This document shows, piece by piece, positions 33,866 through 44,725 of a stretch of 64,000 nucleotides of DNA; position 1 is the stretch's first letter, and each line of letters begins with the position of its first letter. The stretch is taken from assembly GCA_030844895.1 (NCBI GenBank), contig CM061232.1, forward strand, positions 86,493,769 through 86,557,768, in the 5' to 3' direction. The notes under the pieces were generated by a model. It was not told the origin of the DNA. It saw nothing but the letters and a program-made list of their open reading frames with translations, and made no database searches. A program made the translations under genes and the position numbers. The DNA comes from Ambrosia x helenae. Taxonomy: Eukaryota > Streptophyta > Magnoliopsida > Asterales > Asteraceae.

Positions 33866-34417
33866 TCTATCTATCTATCTAAACGAAAACGTATATGCTG
33901 ACGTGACATGCAATGGAGGTCTCAACCTTCCCTTGAGAGGGCTACGTGGCATTATAATGGATAGTTTTTAGTGTTTTTGAATTGTTTCCTTTTTTAATTA
34001 AATTGAGTTATTTTAGAAAAAAATATTTAAAAAAAAATTTAAAATTTTCTCATATTTCCTCCCATAATTTTTAAACGTTTATATCTTTTATATATGGGAT
34101 TTTTTAAAAAAAAATTACACCAAATTAACGAGCGTTTTATTATCTTTCCGACGAGTACCATAGTGCTATATAAAAAACGGAGAAAAAATCGACTATTTTT
34201 TGTGGGGTTTCGTTCATACAGGAAAAAAACATACAAAGTGTTCATGTTATCACGTAAAATTAGATTTTGTAGGAAATATGAGTTATTACTGATTAAAATA
34301 CTATGAACATGCAATGATTGAGAGATTTTGTGGTTAGTTAACTTGAGCCATTTGCAATAGGTTATCATGTAAAATTAGATTTTTCAACCCCGGGACCCTC
34401 CCGTGATAATCAGCTAG
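33866..34417 (+). mobile_element. Helitron (552 bp, complete ends)
   Basis: It starts TCTATCTATCTATCTAAACG after an A and has the subterminal GCTGACGTGACATGC. It ends GGGACCCTCCC (short hairpin), GTGATAATCAG and CTAG, then T. It is the same family as the tandem copies at 17874-18912 (opposite strand). It has no coding capacity; ORFs at 34039-34368 are chance. Confidence 0.88.
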
Positions 34418-34631
34418 TTTCATAATAAATTTACAGATTTAATAACATTTATATAAACCAGTAAACATTTACAAAAAGAACCAGATTTACAAATAATAAA
34501 TAACTAAATAAAATAATAAAACGACGACGTTAAATAATCTTTACTTTTGTTGAAGACATGTGTCATACAAAATTACTTAGACTATTGATATAATATACTA
34601 TATGTGATTAACTCTAAAGAGATGTTAAATA

Positions 34632-34632
<1 letters not shown>

Positions 34633-34667
<35 letters not shown>

Positions 34668-34967
34668 GGCCAACGAATCAATTCCGAGCACTATCGGGCA
34701 CCCTTTTTGGCGAATCAGGTACTCGAGAGTACCCGGGCCACCAATTGCCACCAATTCCCGGGAAAACCCGACCACTCACCCGCCCGAAGGCACGACGGTG
34801 AAATAGTCGGTAAAACCGGTCGGGATCAGGACTCGAACCCAAGCCAATGGCCGGGTCATTCCTCATTTCCCATCCACCAATGTCCTCCAAATGTAGCTAG
34901 TGGGAATTGAACCCAAGCCTCCCATAAGAAACTTTAGGGCCTCAACCAACTGAGCTACAAGTGTTGG
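34633..34967 (-). mobile_element. tRNA-derived SINE, copy 3 (long poly(A))
   Basis: The minus strand starts with A box TAGCTCAGTTGG (near 34956-34945) and B box GGTTCAATTCCC (near 34909-34898). A second B box, GGTTCGAGTCCTGATCC, follows at about 34822-34838. The 3' poly(A) tail is about 38 bp (T run at about 34634-34671). The tail length suggests this is the youngest of the three copies. No clear target duplication was found. Confidence 0.85.
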
Positions 34968-35484
34968 ACAGTTTTTGATTTATATTAAAGTAAAATAAAA
35001 TGAGTGGGATGCTACACTGATTCCACAGGTGACTCGATATTGGTTTTGGACCTGTTGGGCCGACAACATATGGTTCATTATTTGTTGTTGTGAATTTCTG
35101 ACTAGTTAGTGGGGCAAGCGGGCAAGGAGATAATCAAGACTCACCTAAGAGTTTCAATCGATAATCAGCACACAAAATCATAACATTATCGTATATTGAG
35201 GCTTTAGAAAGTGATAAACCGAGACATACTATCTAGTGAGATGCTGAGACTTCAATGAAAACTTGGATGATATGGCTATCTGATATGATGTTCGACTTAT
35301 AACCGGAGTGATTAACGTATTTGGCTAATCAAAATAGGGAAATCTATATTCAATTACGAAAAAACCGCATGTTCATAAATTGCTGACGGATAAATATGTT
35401 TTCAAATGATGTTTGGATGTTATGAGGCCTATAGGAGAATGGTGTACATTTGTAAATCAATAAAGGAAATATAAATTATATAAA
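34968..35484. other. spacer left of the LTR element, nothing recognised
   Basis: Mixed-composition sequence with no ORF over 60 codons that looks real. Confidence 0.6.
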
Positions 35485-35489
35485 ACCAT

Positions 35490-37235
35490 TGATGTGCACA
35501 AAGTGGTTTAATAATAACTAACTAAATTAACCTAAACTAGACACTCTAAGTTTTAAATTTATAACCTAAGACTCTCTAAACCTAAACCACACAACCGGCA
35601 AGTGTACCGGTCAGTGCAGTACAGCTAAAGTAAGTCCGAGTATCGAACCCACGAGACTCTACTGGAAAACGTAAACTAGACTCGATTACTAATCTACAAA
35701 CTGACTTAATTATGTTTTGTTGCTTAAAGGGGGGTTTTCTAATAAACTAATAAAAATAAATAAAATAAAACTAAAAATAACTAAAGATACAAGCTGGAAA
35801 CTCGAGTTCGGATCAGGTGATGGGTAGACACTACCTAGGTTAGAATCCTACACATGAATGATAAAGCTTCTAATGGATATGGAACTGGTGTGGAACCGGG
35901 ATCTTAAAATACTAAACATCAAGAATAAACTAGACACCCTCGACCCTTCTCAAGGGGAAACCCTAGAATATTGTTGTGCTGTTAAACCACCGGTTGAGAG
36001 GTTACCCTCACAGGCTTACCTACTCGAATCTTAAAGTACCCGCTAGACAGTCTACCTCACAGCGCGAAAGTCACAATACACCCTAAAGTGCAAGGGGTAA
36101 CTACAATATTTCTGATAAGACTTGGCCTACAAGGAATGCTAGGGAAACTAGGAAGATCTTCTCACAAAGCCTCTAGAACTAGCAATTTAACACCCTAGAC
36201 AGACCAACAATCTCGCACCTTACAGCTATTGAGAATTGGTAGAACACTTAGAATTATCTAACTAACAATTACAACTCCTATGGATAATCCTAGACAATTA
36301 ACCATAAACTAGTTGCTAACACCCAGTCCGCAACCTAACTCGCATTCATACATGAAAGACATTCACAAAAACGCAAGTGGAGTTTATAAAAGTTAATTAA
36401 ACAAAACTAAATACGCATACACACCAAACCAGAAAATAAAGAGTTCTTTACTTTAAAATTCACCCACAACCAAAAGTTCCAAAACCAAAAGAAAATAAAT
36501 CAAACAAGCGTAATCATCATCGCCTAGGTAGCGAAAAGGTTTAGCCTCTAAAAGTCATGATAATATCAAAACAATAAAAACAAGACAAATTCATGGTGTT
36601 CACAACGGGTTTCAAATAGAATAAATATTAATAATTAAAATAGAACCGACCCGTGCTCACACCAATGCTTCCACCTTTGATCCGCACCTCTAAAATTAAT
36701 CTTCTTGCTCCTGTCATGCTCGTCTCTCAAAATATAATGTCGATGCCTTCCGCCCAAAATAATAATTCTCACTCCCTTTATAACTAGCGGCACCTCCTCT
36801 CAATAATAATATTAATATTGGCTCCTGACCTCGATGTGGCTCTCCCCCTAAAGAATATATCGCTGCCCTACTTTGAATTGTTTTGGCCTTTTGGGCCGTG
36901 ACTCACCAAGTCACATTGCTTTGTTGACTTTATTATTATTATTATTATTAATATACTATTGATATATATAGTATTATGGCATCGTGCTCTCGATTCGGTT
37001 GTTCTTGACTTGACCAAAGTTGCTCGTTTACGCTTCAACGTCCATTCGAACACCTACTAAAATATAAAATAAATACGTAAGTAATAAAAATGACACAAAA
37101 CTAATAAAAAATATATAAAAACCTATACTAAATAAAATAGACCAGCACAAGCCTAAAACTAATAAAAGTACTATCTAAACGACTCGAAAACTATACAAAT
37201 TTACACTGGAAATAGATGTATTTTACAATACATCA
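35490..37235 (-). repeat. 3' LTR (1746 bp)
   Basis: On the minus strand it starts TGATGTATTGTAAAATACAT and ends with TGCACATCA. It is 3 bp longer than its partner because of one extra ATT in a short microsatellite near 36930-36950. Confidence 0.95.
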
Positions 37236-37252
37236 AATATCCCCACACTTAT
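37236..37252 (-). other. polypurine tract
   Basis: The minus strand reads AAGTGTGGGGATATT immediately before the 3' LTR, the standard plus-strand primer of Athila/Tat-like elements. Confidence 0.8.
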
Positions 37253-37585
37253 CTTTTTTTCGTCCCTGAAAAAGAATTATGCTATGGAATCACAGTTAAG
37301 TTTACATCCAGTTTCAAAACATAGGTTACTTAATTAATACATACTACTAACATGTTGATTGCGATTGCAGGTATATTGATCCTCTTAAACCCACACCGGT
37401 TTCCAAGCCCCTTTTATTTATGTTAAGTTCATGTTGATTAGGCTATCTAGGGTCTCACTCGAAGGAAGCCACAGTTCCTCCTAATCCCGCCTCAAGCTTA
37501 TGAAGCTAAAGGAACGACCAATTGACCATTTCCCAACCGTCTTATGTAGAAAATCAAGAGAATGTAAAATCACCTTTTTTTTTCG

Positions 37586-37750
37586 GCATACTTAACTCAG
37601 AGGGTGTGACCAATCCAAGTCGCTATCCCAGTGGCCAGGCACCTTAAGCTTCAGCATTTTTTTTTTCATCTCAGCATACTTAACTCAGAGGGTGTAACCA
37701 ATCCAAGTCGCTATCCCAGTGGCCAGGCACCTTAAGCTTCAACATTTTTG
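37586..37750. repeat. 88-bp tandem duplication in the interior
   Basis: Two head-to-tail copies start GCATACTTAACTCAGAGGGT and include CCAGTGGCCAGGCACC. They differ by only a couple of bases. The surrounding interior (37253-39090) is non-coding. Confidence 0.9.
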
Positions 37751-39090
37751 CTTTGATTTCTAATTTTTTTTAAGTGATTAGAAATTCTAACGGTTTTCTA
37801 CTTATAACGGTGCTTCTTATACTAGTTTTGGCGTTTTCGGTCTCCCCGTTTCTCCTAGATGAGAACCCACAAAATAGCCTAACATAATTAATTTATTACT
37901 TTTCAAAGGAAACCTTTCTACCGGCCGAGCCTACCCACATATTCCAAATCAGACACGTTTTCAATCAATTTTAATCTCTTATTATACATACTATTTGAAA
38001 ACCAGACACCTAACTTTACCTATCATTTTCCATATTTTATATAATGCAAACTTCAAAATCAGGGACTTTTTTTTAATTTTTTTGGATTTTTTTTTTTATT
38101 TTTATTTTTTTTTGGACTCAAAACGACCCTATATACAGACTAGACGACAGTTTCTCATCCCCACACTTAAACTTTACATTGCCCTCAATGTAGGAATAGA
38201 AAACGACTCAAAACAAAAGAATAAATTCCGAATACAAAAATTATAAAAATAAGGGCAAATTGGAAAGGACTTAGCTGGTAAAATAACGCGTAAGCTCCAA
38301 AAACTCTAGTCCAATCTAGCTCGATCGTATAGCATTTCATTCGCGATCGGCTCTGACATAATGGTAAACTCTGGGCTTGCCTTGATAAATCATAACAGCT
38401 CCGGAATCACCCGAATGGAGATTGAGTACGGGTGGTGCAATCCAAACCTGCGCAAAACGAAACAAACAAAACCCGAGCTAATACCGAACCACACAAAAAT
38501 AAAAAGACTCAAACCACTAACTTAGACTCATAATATAACAACAAACAAGAAGACGTACTTGTTTGGCAAAATGGCGGTGAATGGTAATAGAACCAAATGG
38601 GTAGAAAGAAAAAAAAAATTGGTTCTCGCTCAACGTGAAGGACACTGGTGATCACAACACGCGTTGCAAGAGAAAAAAAATAATTTTCCGGGGTAATAGC
38701 TGGTCGCATAAGGCGAACAGGTCAACCCAGACTCTTCACATTACGTGAAAAGACTTTTTTCACAAAAAGACTATTTATTATTTTATTTTATTTTTTAAGA
38801 AAAAATATCTTTTATTACCCAAACCTCTACCAAAACTCCCAATCATAATATATATATATATAAAGATAAATACATGGGATCCGCTCATGGTGAAATTTCC
38901 TCCACCCAGGCAAACACGAAAACCTGCAAACAAACTCAAAGACAAAAAACAAAAATAAAATAGAAAGATAAAAACCTATGAACAACTATCGAAAGACGGA
39001 CCACAAATAAAAAAAATGAACAGCTAGAAAAAAAAAAAATAAGTATAAAAATAAATTTACATACTCTACAGAGCCTCCCCACACTTAAAG

Positions 39091-39600
39091 TTAATCAGAG
39101 GGCTTCTCTTTTATCTGGACCCTATCTAACCCGTTTAATTCCACTCGACTCTTATTAACAATTAAATATTTACTTGTGGAATTGAAAAATAATTTAACAG
39201 TTCTTAACGGGTCAGACCACCAAAACTTAAACTTACCTGGAATTAACCGGATGCGTGGCATGTAGCAAATAGACTGGTCGTGCTTGACATTCACTGGCTT
39301 CTTCTTCTCCAACTCGTGCCAGTCTTCGATCCTTTTCCGGTTCCGATCCTTTCTTTTTCTCTTCCTTGCCCTCTCCCGTGGTGCTGTTGATTTTGAAATT
39401 CCATCTATTACCACGGGCCAGCTATGGTGCGCTTCTTCTACCACCATTTCCATGGGATGATCCCCACACTTACTTCTCTCATCTGGTGCAGGTTCAGTCA
39501 TGTCGATCGGTTCACCTTCAAGTAGGGCATCTAGGTATGCTATATCCCCATCGGGATCAGACTCCCCAACTTCTTCATAAGCAGGTAAACCATCTATACC
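39091..39600 (-). pseudogene. C-terminal part of the element's single ORF
   Basis: The minus frame is open through IDGLPAYEEVGESDPDGDIA, MTEPAPDERSKC, a very basic stretch (ERARKRKRKDRNRKR) and a C-terminal part with YMPRIRLIPGKFKFWW, ending at 39091. It joins the upstream acidic ORF through a frame change near 39600. No enzyme motif is visible. The basic stretch could bind RNA, which would fit a Gag-like role; that is inference. Confidence 0.55.
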
Positions 39601-40455
39601 AAATCTAAAAATTCATCCTCCTCAGATAACGACTCCTCACTATCCTCATTGTCTTCATCTGCACCAAACATTATACCTATGGAGTCCCCCAATTCCACTT
39701 CTTCTTCTATCACTTCTCTCTTCACTAGAGACCTTTGATACGCCACCCATTCTTCTTCGTCGTCCTCTTCATCAGAGTCACTCCCAAAATCATATATACT
39801 AACCTGTGGCACCGGAGGTGGGACTTCAACGTCCATTTTCGTCTCCGTAATTGGGATGATCTCTTCATCTGACTCATCTGCGTATTCCAAGATTGGCTCT
39901 TTCCCTTCTTCTGGAAACGTTGGGAACAACTCCCCTCGAGCGTTCATGTACCCGAGGTAGTTGCCCTCCTCATCATATGTATAACCAACTTTCGGCAACT
40001 GCTCTTGCTGAACCTTTTCTTTCTCTTTTTCTTCATCTAATCTCCTAGATATGTCTTCTAGTGTTCGTTGAAGATCTAAAATAGCAGTCTGTCGATTTTT
40101 CAGGATAGTGTCGTGCTCTGCTAACATTTTCTGAGTATTTTCATCTTTAGCAACTAATAATGTCAACAGAGTTTTGATTTCACTCCAATCATTACCACTA
40201 TCCTCACAAGAAGTGCTTCCAGAAAATTGATCAGGATACTAATTATCGTGTGGCTGCTAATACGAGTCATCATAATAATTTGTAGGACAACCCTGTGAAT
40301 AATATGGCTGCGGCTGCACAAAGGAATTAGCACAATAATATGTAGAGGACCCCGCATTTTGTGGAAATCTAACGGTAAAATAGGGTCCTCCACAAATTTC
40401 AAACATATTTACAGACTCGACAATCAAATAAAATACACAAACAATTAGACTCCTA
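39594..40455 (-). pseudogene. N-terminal part of the element's single ORF (Gag-like)
   Basis: A minus frame from about 40455 reads MFEICGGPYFTVRFPQ, then a Tyr/Gln/Pro-rich stretch. It is broken by stops at 40257-40259 and near 40239, and continues as DWSEIKTLLTLLVAKDENTQ, a coiled coil (ILDLQRTLEDISRRLDEEKE) and a long acidic tail (SDSDEEDDEEEW; EEDEFLDLV), ending at 39594. Proline/glutamine-rich, then coiled coil, then acidic with no enzyme suggests a structural or Gag-derived protein of a non-autonomous family. I do not recognise it more precisely. Confidence 0.55.
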
Positions 40456-40553
40456 CGACTCACTATACAAAAAGACAGACTCAACACAAAACACAAGTAG
40501 CACAGATATAGCAGATAAGTGTAATCAAAGCTAGTAAACGAAATCGCCAAGAG

Positions 40554-40571
40554 TCCCCGGCAACGGCGCCA
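40554..40571 (-). other. primer binding site, tRNA-Asp type
   Basis: The plus strand TCCCCGGCAACGGCGCCA equals the 3' end of plant tRNA-Asp, so the minus-strand transcript carries its complement six bases inside the 5' LTR. This PBS is used by many Athila/Tat-type elements. Confidence 0.9.
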
Positions 40572-40577
40572 AAAACT

Positions 40578-42320
40578 TGATGTGCTCAAAGTGGTTTAGT
40601 AATAACTAACTAAATTAACCTAAACTAGACACTCTAAGTTTTAAATTTATAACCTAAGACTCTCTAAACCTAAACCACACAACCGGCAAGTGTACCGGTC
40701 AGTGCAGTACAGCTAAAGTAAGTCCGAGTATCGAACCCACGAGACTCTACTGGAAAACGTAAACTAGACTCGATTACTAATCTACAAACTGACTTAATTA
40801 TGTTTTGTTGCTTAAAGGGGGGTTTTCTAATAAACTAATAAAAATAAATAAAATAAAACTAAAAATAACTAAAGATACAAGCTGGAAACTCGAGTTCGGA
40901 TCAGGTGATGGGTAGGCACTACCTAGGTTAGAATCCTACACATGAATGATAAAGCTTCTAATGGATATGGAACTGGTGTGGAACCGGGATCTTAAAATAC
41001 TAAACATCAAGAATAAACTAGACACCCTCGACCCTTCTCAAGGGGAAACCCTAGAATATTGTTGTGCTGTTAAACCACCGGTTGAGAGGTTACCCTCACA
41101 GGCTTACCTACTCGAATCTTAAAGTACCCGCTAGACAGTCTACCTCACAGCGCGAAAGTCACAATACACCCTAAAGTGCAAGGGGTAACTACAATATTTC
41201 TGATAAGACTTGGCCTACAAGGAATGCTAGGGAAACTAGGAAGATCTTCTCACAAAGCCTCTAGAACTAGCAATTTAACACCCTAGACAGACCAACAATC
41301 TCGCACCTTACAGCTATTGAGAATTGGTAGAACACTTAGAATTATCTAACTAACAATTACAACTCCTATGGATAATCCTAGGCAATTAACCATAAACTAG
41401 TTGCTAACACCCAGTCCGCAACCTAACTCGCATTCATACATGAAAGACATTCACAAAAACGCAAGTGGAGTTTATAAAAGTTAATTAAACAAAACTAAAT
41501 ACGCATACACACCAAACCAGAAAATAAAGAGTTCTTTACTTTAAAATTCACCCACAACCAAAAGTTCCAAAACCAAAAGAAAATAAATCAAACAAGCGTA
41601 ATCATCATCGCCTAGGTAGCGAAAAGGTTTAGCCTCTAAAAGTCATGATAATATCAAAACAATAAAAACAAGACAAATTCATGGTGTTCACAACGGGTTT
41701 CAAATAGAATAAATATTAATAATTAAAATAGAACCGACCCGTGCTCACACCAATGCTTCCACCTTTGATCCGCACCTCTAAAATTAATCTTCTTGCTCCT
41801 GTCATGCTCGTCTCTCAAAATATAATGTCGATGCCTTCCGCCCAAAATAATAATTCTCACTCCCTTTATAACTAGCGGCACCTCCTCTCAATAATAATAT
41901 TAATATTGGCTCCTGACCTCGATGTGGCTCTCCCCCTAAAGAATATATCGCTGCCCTACTTTGAATTGTTTTGGCCTTTTGGGCCGTGACTCACCAAGTC
42001 ACATTGCTTTGTTGACTTTATTATTATTATTATTAATATACTATTGATATATATAGTATTATGGCATCGTGCTCTCGATTCGGTTGTTCTTGACTTGACC
42101 AAAGTTGCTCGTTTACGCTCCAACGTCCATTCGAACACCTACTAAAATATAAAATAAATACGTAAGTAATAAAAATGACAAAAAACTAATAAAAAATATA
42201 TAAAAACCTATACTAAATAAAATAGACCAGCACAAGCCTAAAACTAATAAAAGTACTATCTAAACGACTCGAAAACTATACAAATTTACACTGGAAATAG
42301 ATGTATTTTACAATACATCA
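40578..42320 (-). repeat. 5' LTR (1743 bp)
   Basis: Near-identical partner of 35490-37235. Differences noted by eye include the second line of the LTR (GTGCTCAAAG versus GTGCACAAAG), GGGTAGGC/GGGTAGAC, CCTAGGCA/CCTAGACA and CGCTCC/CGCTTC. Confidence 0.95.
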
Positions 42321-43782
42321 ACCATCATTTTGGAAGTAGGAATTTGTAACGTTTAGAGAAACATATAGTTAATAGTTACATGATAGGACTTTACTTAGGC
42401 ACATATGTAAGTGTAAAATCACAATTACATCGACTTCCGGCCACCGGATTCGTCTGCGATGTCTTGTTACATTACGGCCGCCATCTTACCCAGATGAGTC
42501 TACTGGGTATGATGAGGACAACTCATTTTGAGTTTATCTGCCGTTCTCAGGGTATCGAGCCTACCTTCGATATGTTGAATGCCTTCTACCGTTTTACCCC
42601 GTCCGCCAGCTGGTACTCTCTCAATGCTCGAGGCGGGAAGGTCAAGCCGGTGGGGAATGAGCCACCCAACAGTCTTCATTTCATACCGGACCAGACCGGA
42701 ATAGGGTTATATACTCATGATTGGAAGAACCATTTTTTTACATCAAGTAGGATATGGTTCCCGTCTCCCTACAATGGCTGATGATCCCGCTGAAGGGGAT
42801 GGTTCCAGACTTTTCGTTGATCAGTTTTGAAGACTATGACTGGTATTTGGTATTGATGGCGCTGGTGACGTCCGTCAACATGGAGAAAGTGAAGCATGAG
42901 GCCATGTTGATGGCGGGGACCAGCGGGGGTGAATGCACGCGCAGATATGGATCCACACTTTTTTGTTGGTGATGAAGGTATGTGTGCTCGACCCCTTTCA
43001 AATTTGTACTTTTTCTTTCTTATTGTTATTTTCATCATTGATCCTCGCGTGCAGAGAGGAGTTGTTTTTATTCGATCGTCGCAATAGCTGATGGGAGATT
43101 TGTTTGGCAATCACTGCCGGCAGGCCAACACCCGCTGATCGAGCGGACATTCAAGAATTTTGTTCCCATGAATGTAAAGAACTTCCATGGCCACTTTCGC
43201 AAAGAAGGTGATACTTTAATCAATCTGCGTTTACTTAGTGTTGTTTTCGCTAGCGGGGCAGATTTCTTCTTTATATCAGACGACGAGTCTGAGGACGACT
43301 CGCGTGCGTTGACTCACCGTGCCATTCTCGTGCAGGTGAAGGAAGCGGGACAAGATCGTCCGCCCATGTTGTGAAGCGTACCACCGCACCCCAGAAGCCG
43401 CAGAAGACTTCTAAGTCTGGTGGCGATGGTAGTGATTATGTTGAAGTCTTCTTGTCTCCGCCTCTTGGATCCGGAGAGGGGAGGACGAAGAGCACTGAAG
43501 TAGGTGCTGGTGGCGGGAAAAGACCAACGGAAATATTGAGTAAGGTGGTGGCTATACTCGACTCCACCAAGCGTAAGGCGCCCGAGCCCAGCCCCACGAA
43601 GCAACTAAAGATCCACCCGGGCTCTTCAGGTAAGCGTCCAAAGCTGGCGTCTAACCTTTTATGTTCTTTCCTTTGCAAATTCTTGTTCTTATACTTTTCC
43701 TTTCTTCTTTTCATACTTTAGAATTTTTCTTTCTTTTTCTCTTCTCCAGACCTGAAGGTTGTCTTTCCTGGTGGGCCCTCAC

Positions 43783-44725
43783 TAGGGCTGTAAACAAACC
43801 AAACGTTCGGCGAACAGTTTGTGAACTGTTCGGCAGAAAGTTTGTTTGTGTTCGTTCGTTTAATATATGAACGAACACAAACAATAAATTACGTTTGTTT
43901 AGCTAAACAAACGAACATGAATAGAGACCGCGTTCGTTCGTTTATGTTCATGAACGTTTGGTAACGTGTTAGTGTATGTTTGTTTTTGTTCGATGATTGA
44001 TTAGGGTTTTTAATTTTTCTTTATATTTAATTTAAGTATTTCAAATTTCCCAGTGGTAGATTATTTAACATATATTAGTGTATCACATGTTAATATTACT
44101 TTAACTATTTTGATTAACTGTTATTTTTGGTGGATTAAACGAGGATTTCAATTTTAATATGATACATCTGTGTTTTTATAAGACATTATGTGATCAATAT
44201 TATGTCATGTATATTTGAGTAATTGGATTAGTATATTCTAGGCGGACAATGTTAGCGATGAAAAATGCGAATTTTTAGAATTTAATGTGTTAGTTTGTGC
44301 TCGATTTTGTTCAGTAATGCCTATTTGTGTTCGTTTACATTCATTTGTGTGTATATTTGAGTAATTGGATTAGTATATTCTAGGCGGACAATGTTAGCGA
44401 TGAAAAATGCGAATTTTTAGAATTTAATGTGTTAGTTTGTGCTCGATTTTGTTCAGTAATGCCTATTTGTGTTTGTTTACATTCATTTGTGTTTATTTGT
44501 GTTCGTTTTTGTCTGACACCTAAATTTAGCAAATATATACAAGCGAATACGAACAAAAATCTCGTTCGGTAAGTGTTCATGAACAGTTCGTGATCACGTT
44601 ATTTTTAACAAACGAACACGAACAAAAAAATCTCGTTCAGTAAGTGTTCGTGAACACGTTAATTTCTTAACAAACGAACACGAATAAGGCCTTGTTCGTG
44701 TTCGTTTGGTTCGTTTACAGCCCTA
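43783..44725. mobile_element. hAT-type non-autonomous element inside an exon
   Basis: Inverted ends TAGGGCTGTAAACAAACCAA and, reverse complemented, TAGGGCTGTAAACGAACCAA. A perfect 8-bp duplication GCCCTCAC flanks it (43775-43782 and 44726-44733). CGTTCGTTT/AACGAACG words repeat near both ends. Removing it rejoins the host reading frame across GGPSL, so it landed in coding sequence. Confidence 0.95.
44209..44492. repeat. 142-bp tandem duplication inside the hAT element
   Basis: Two direct copies starting GTATATTTGAGTAATTGG (44209 and 44351) are almost identical across AGGCGGACAATGTTAGCGAT. Confidence 0.92.

Larger units (their letters stand above)
35490..42320 (-). mobile_element. non-autonomous LTR retrotransposon, Athila/Tat-type
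   Basis: Two nearly identical LTRs (35490-37235 and 40578-42320) are flanked by a perfect 5-bp duplication ACCAT (35485-35489 and 42321-42325). The 3.3-kb interior has a tRNA-Asp PBS on the right and a polypurine tract on the left, so transcription is on the minus strand. No protease, RT or integrase is present. A broken ORF of about 450 codons occupies the PBS-proximal part. By eye the LTRs differ by about six substitutions and one 3-bp indel, so insertion is recent. Confidence 0.95.
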
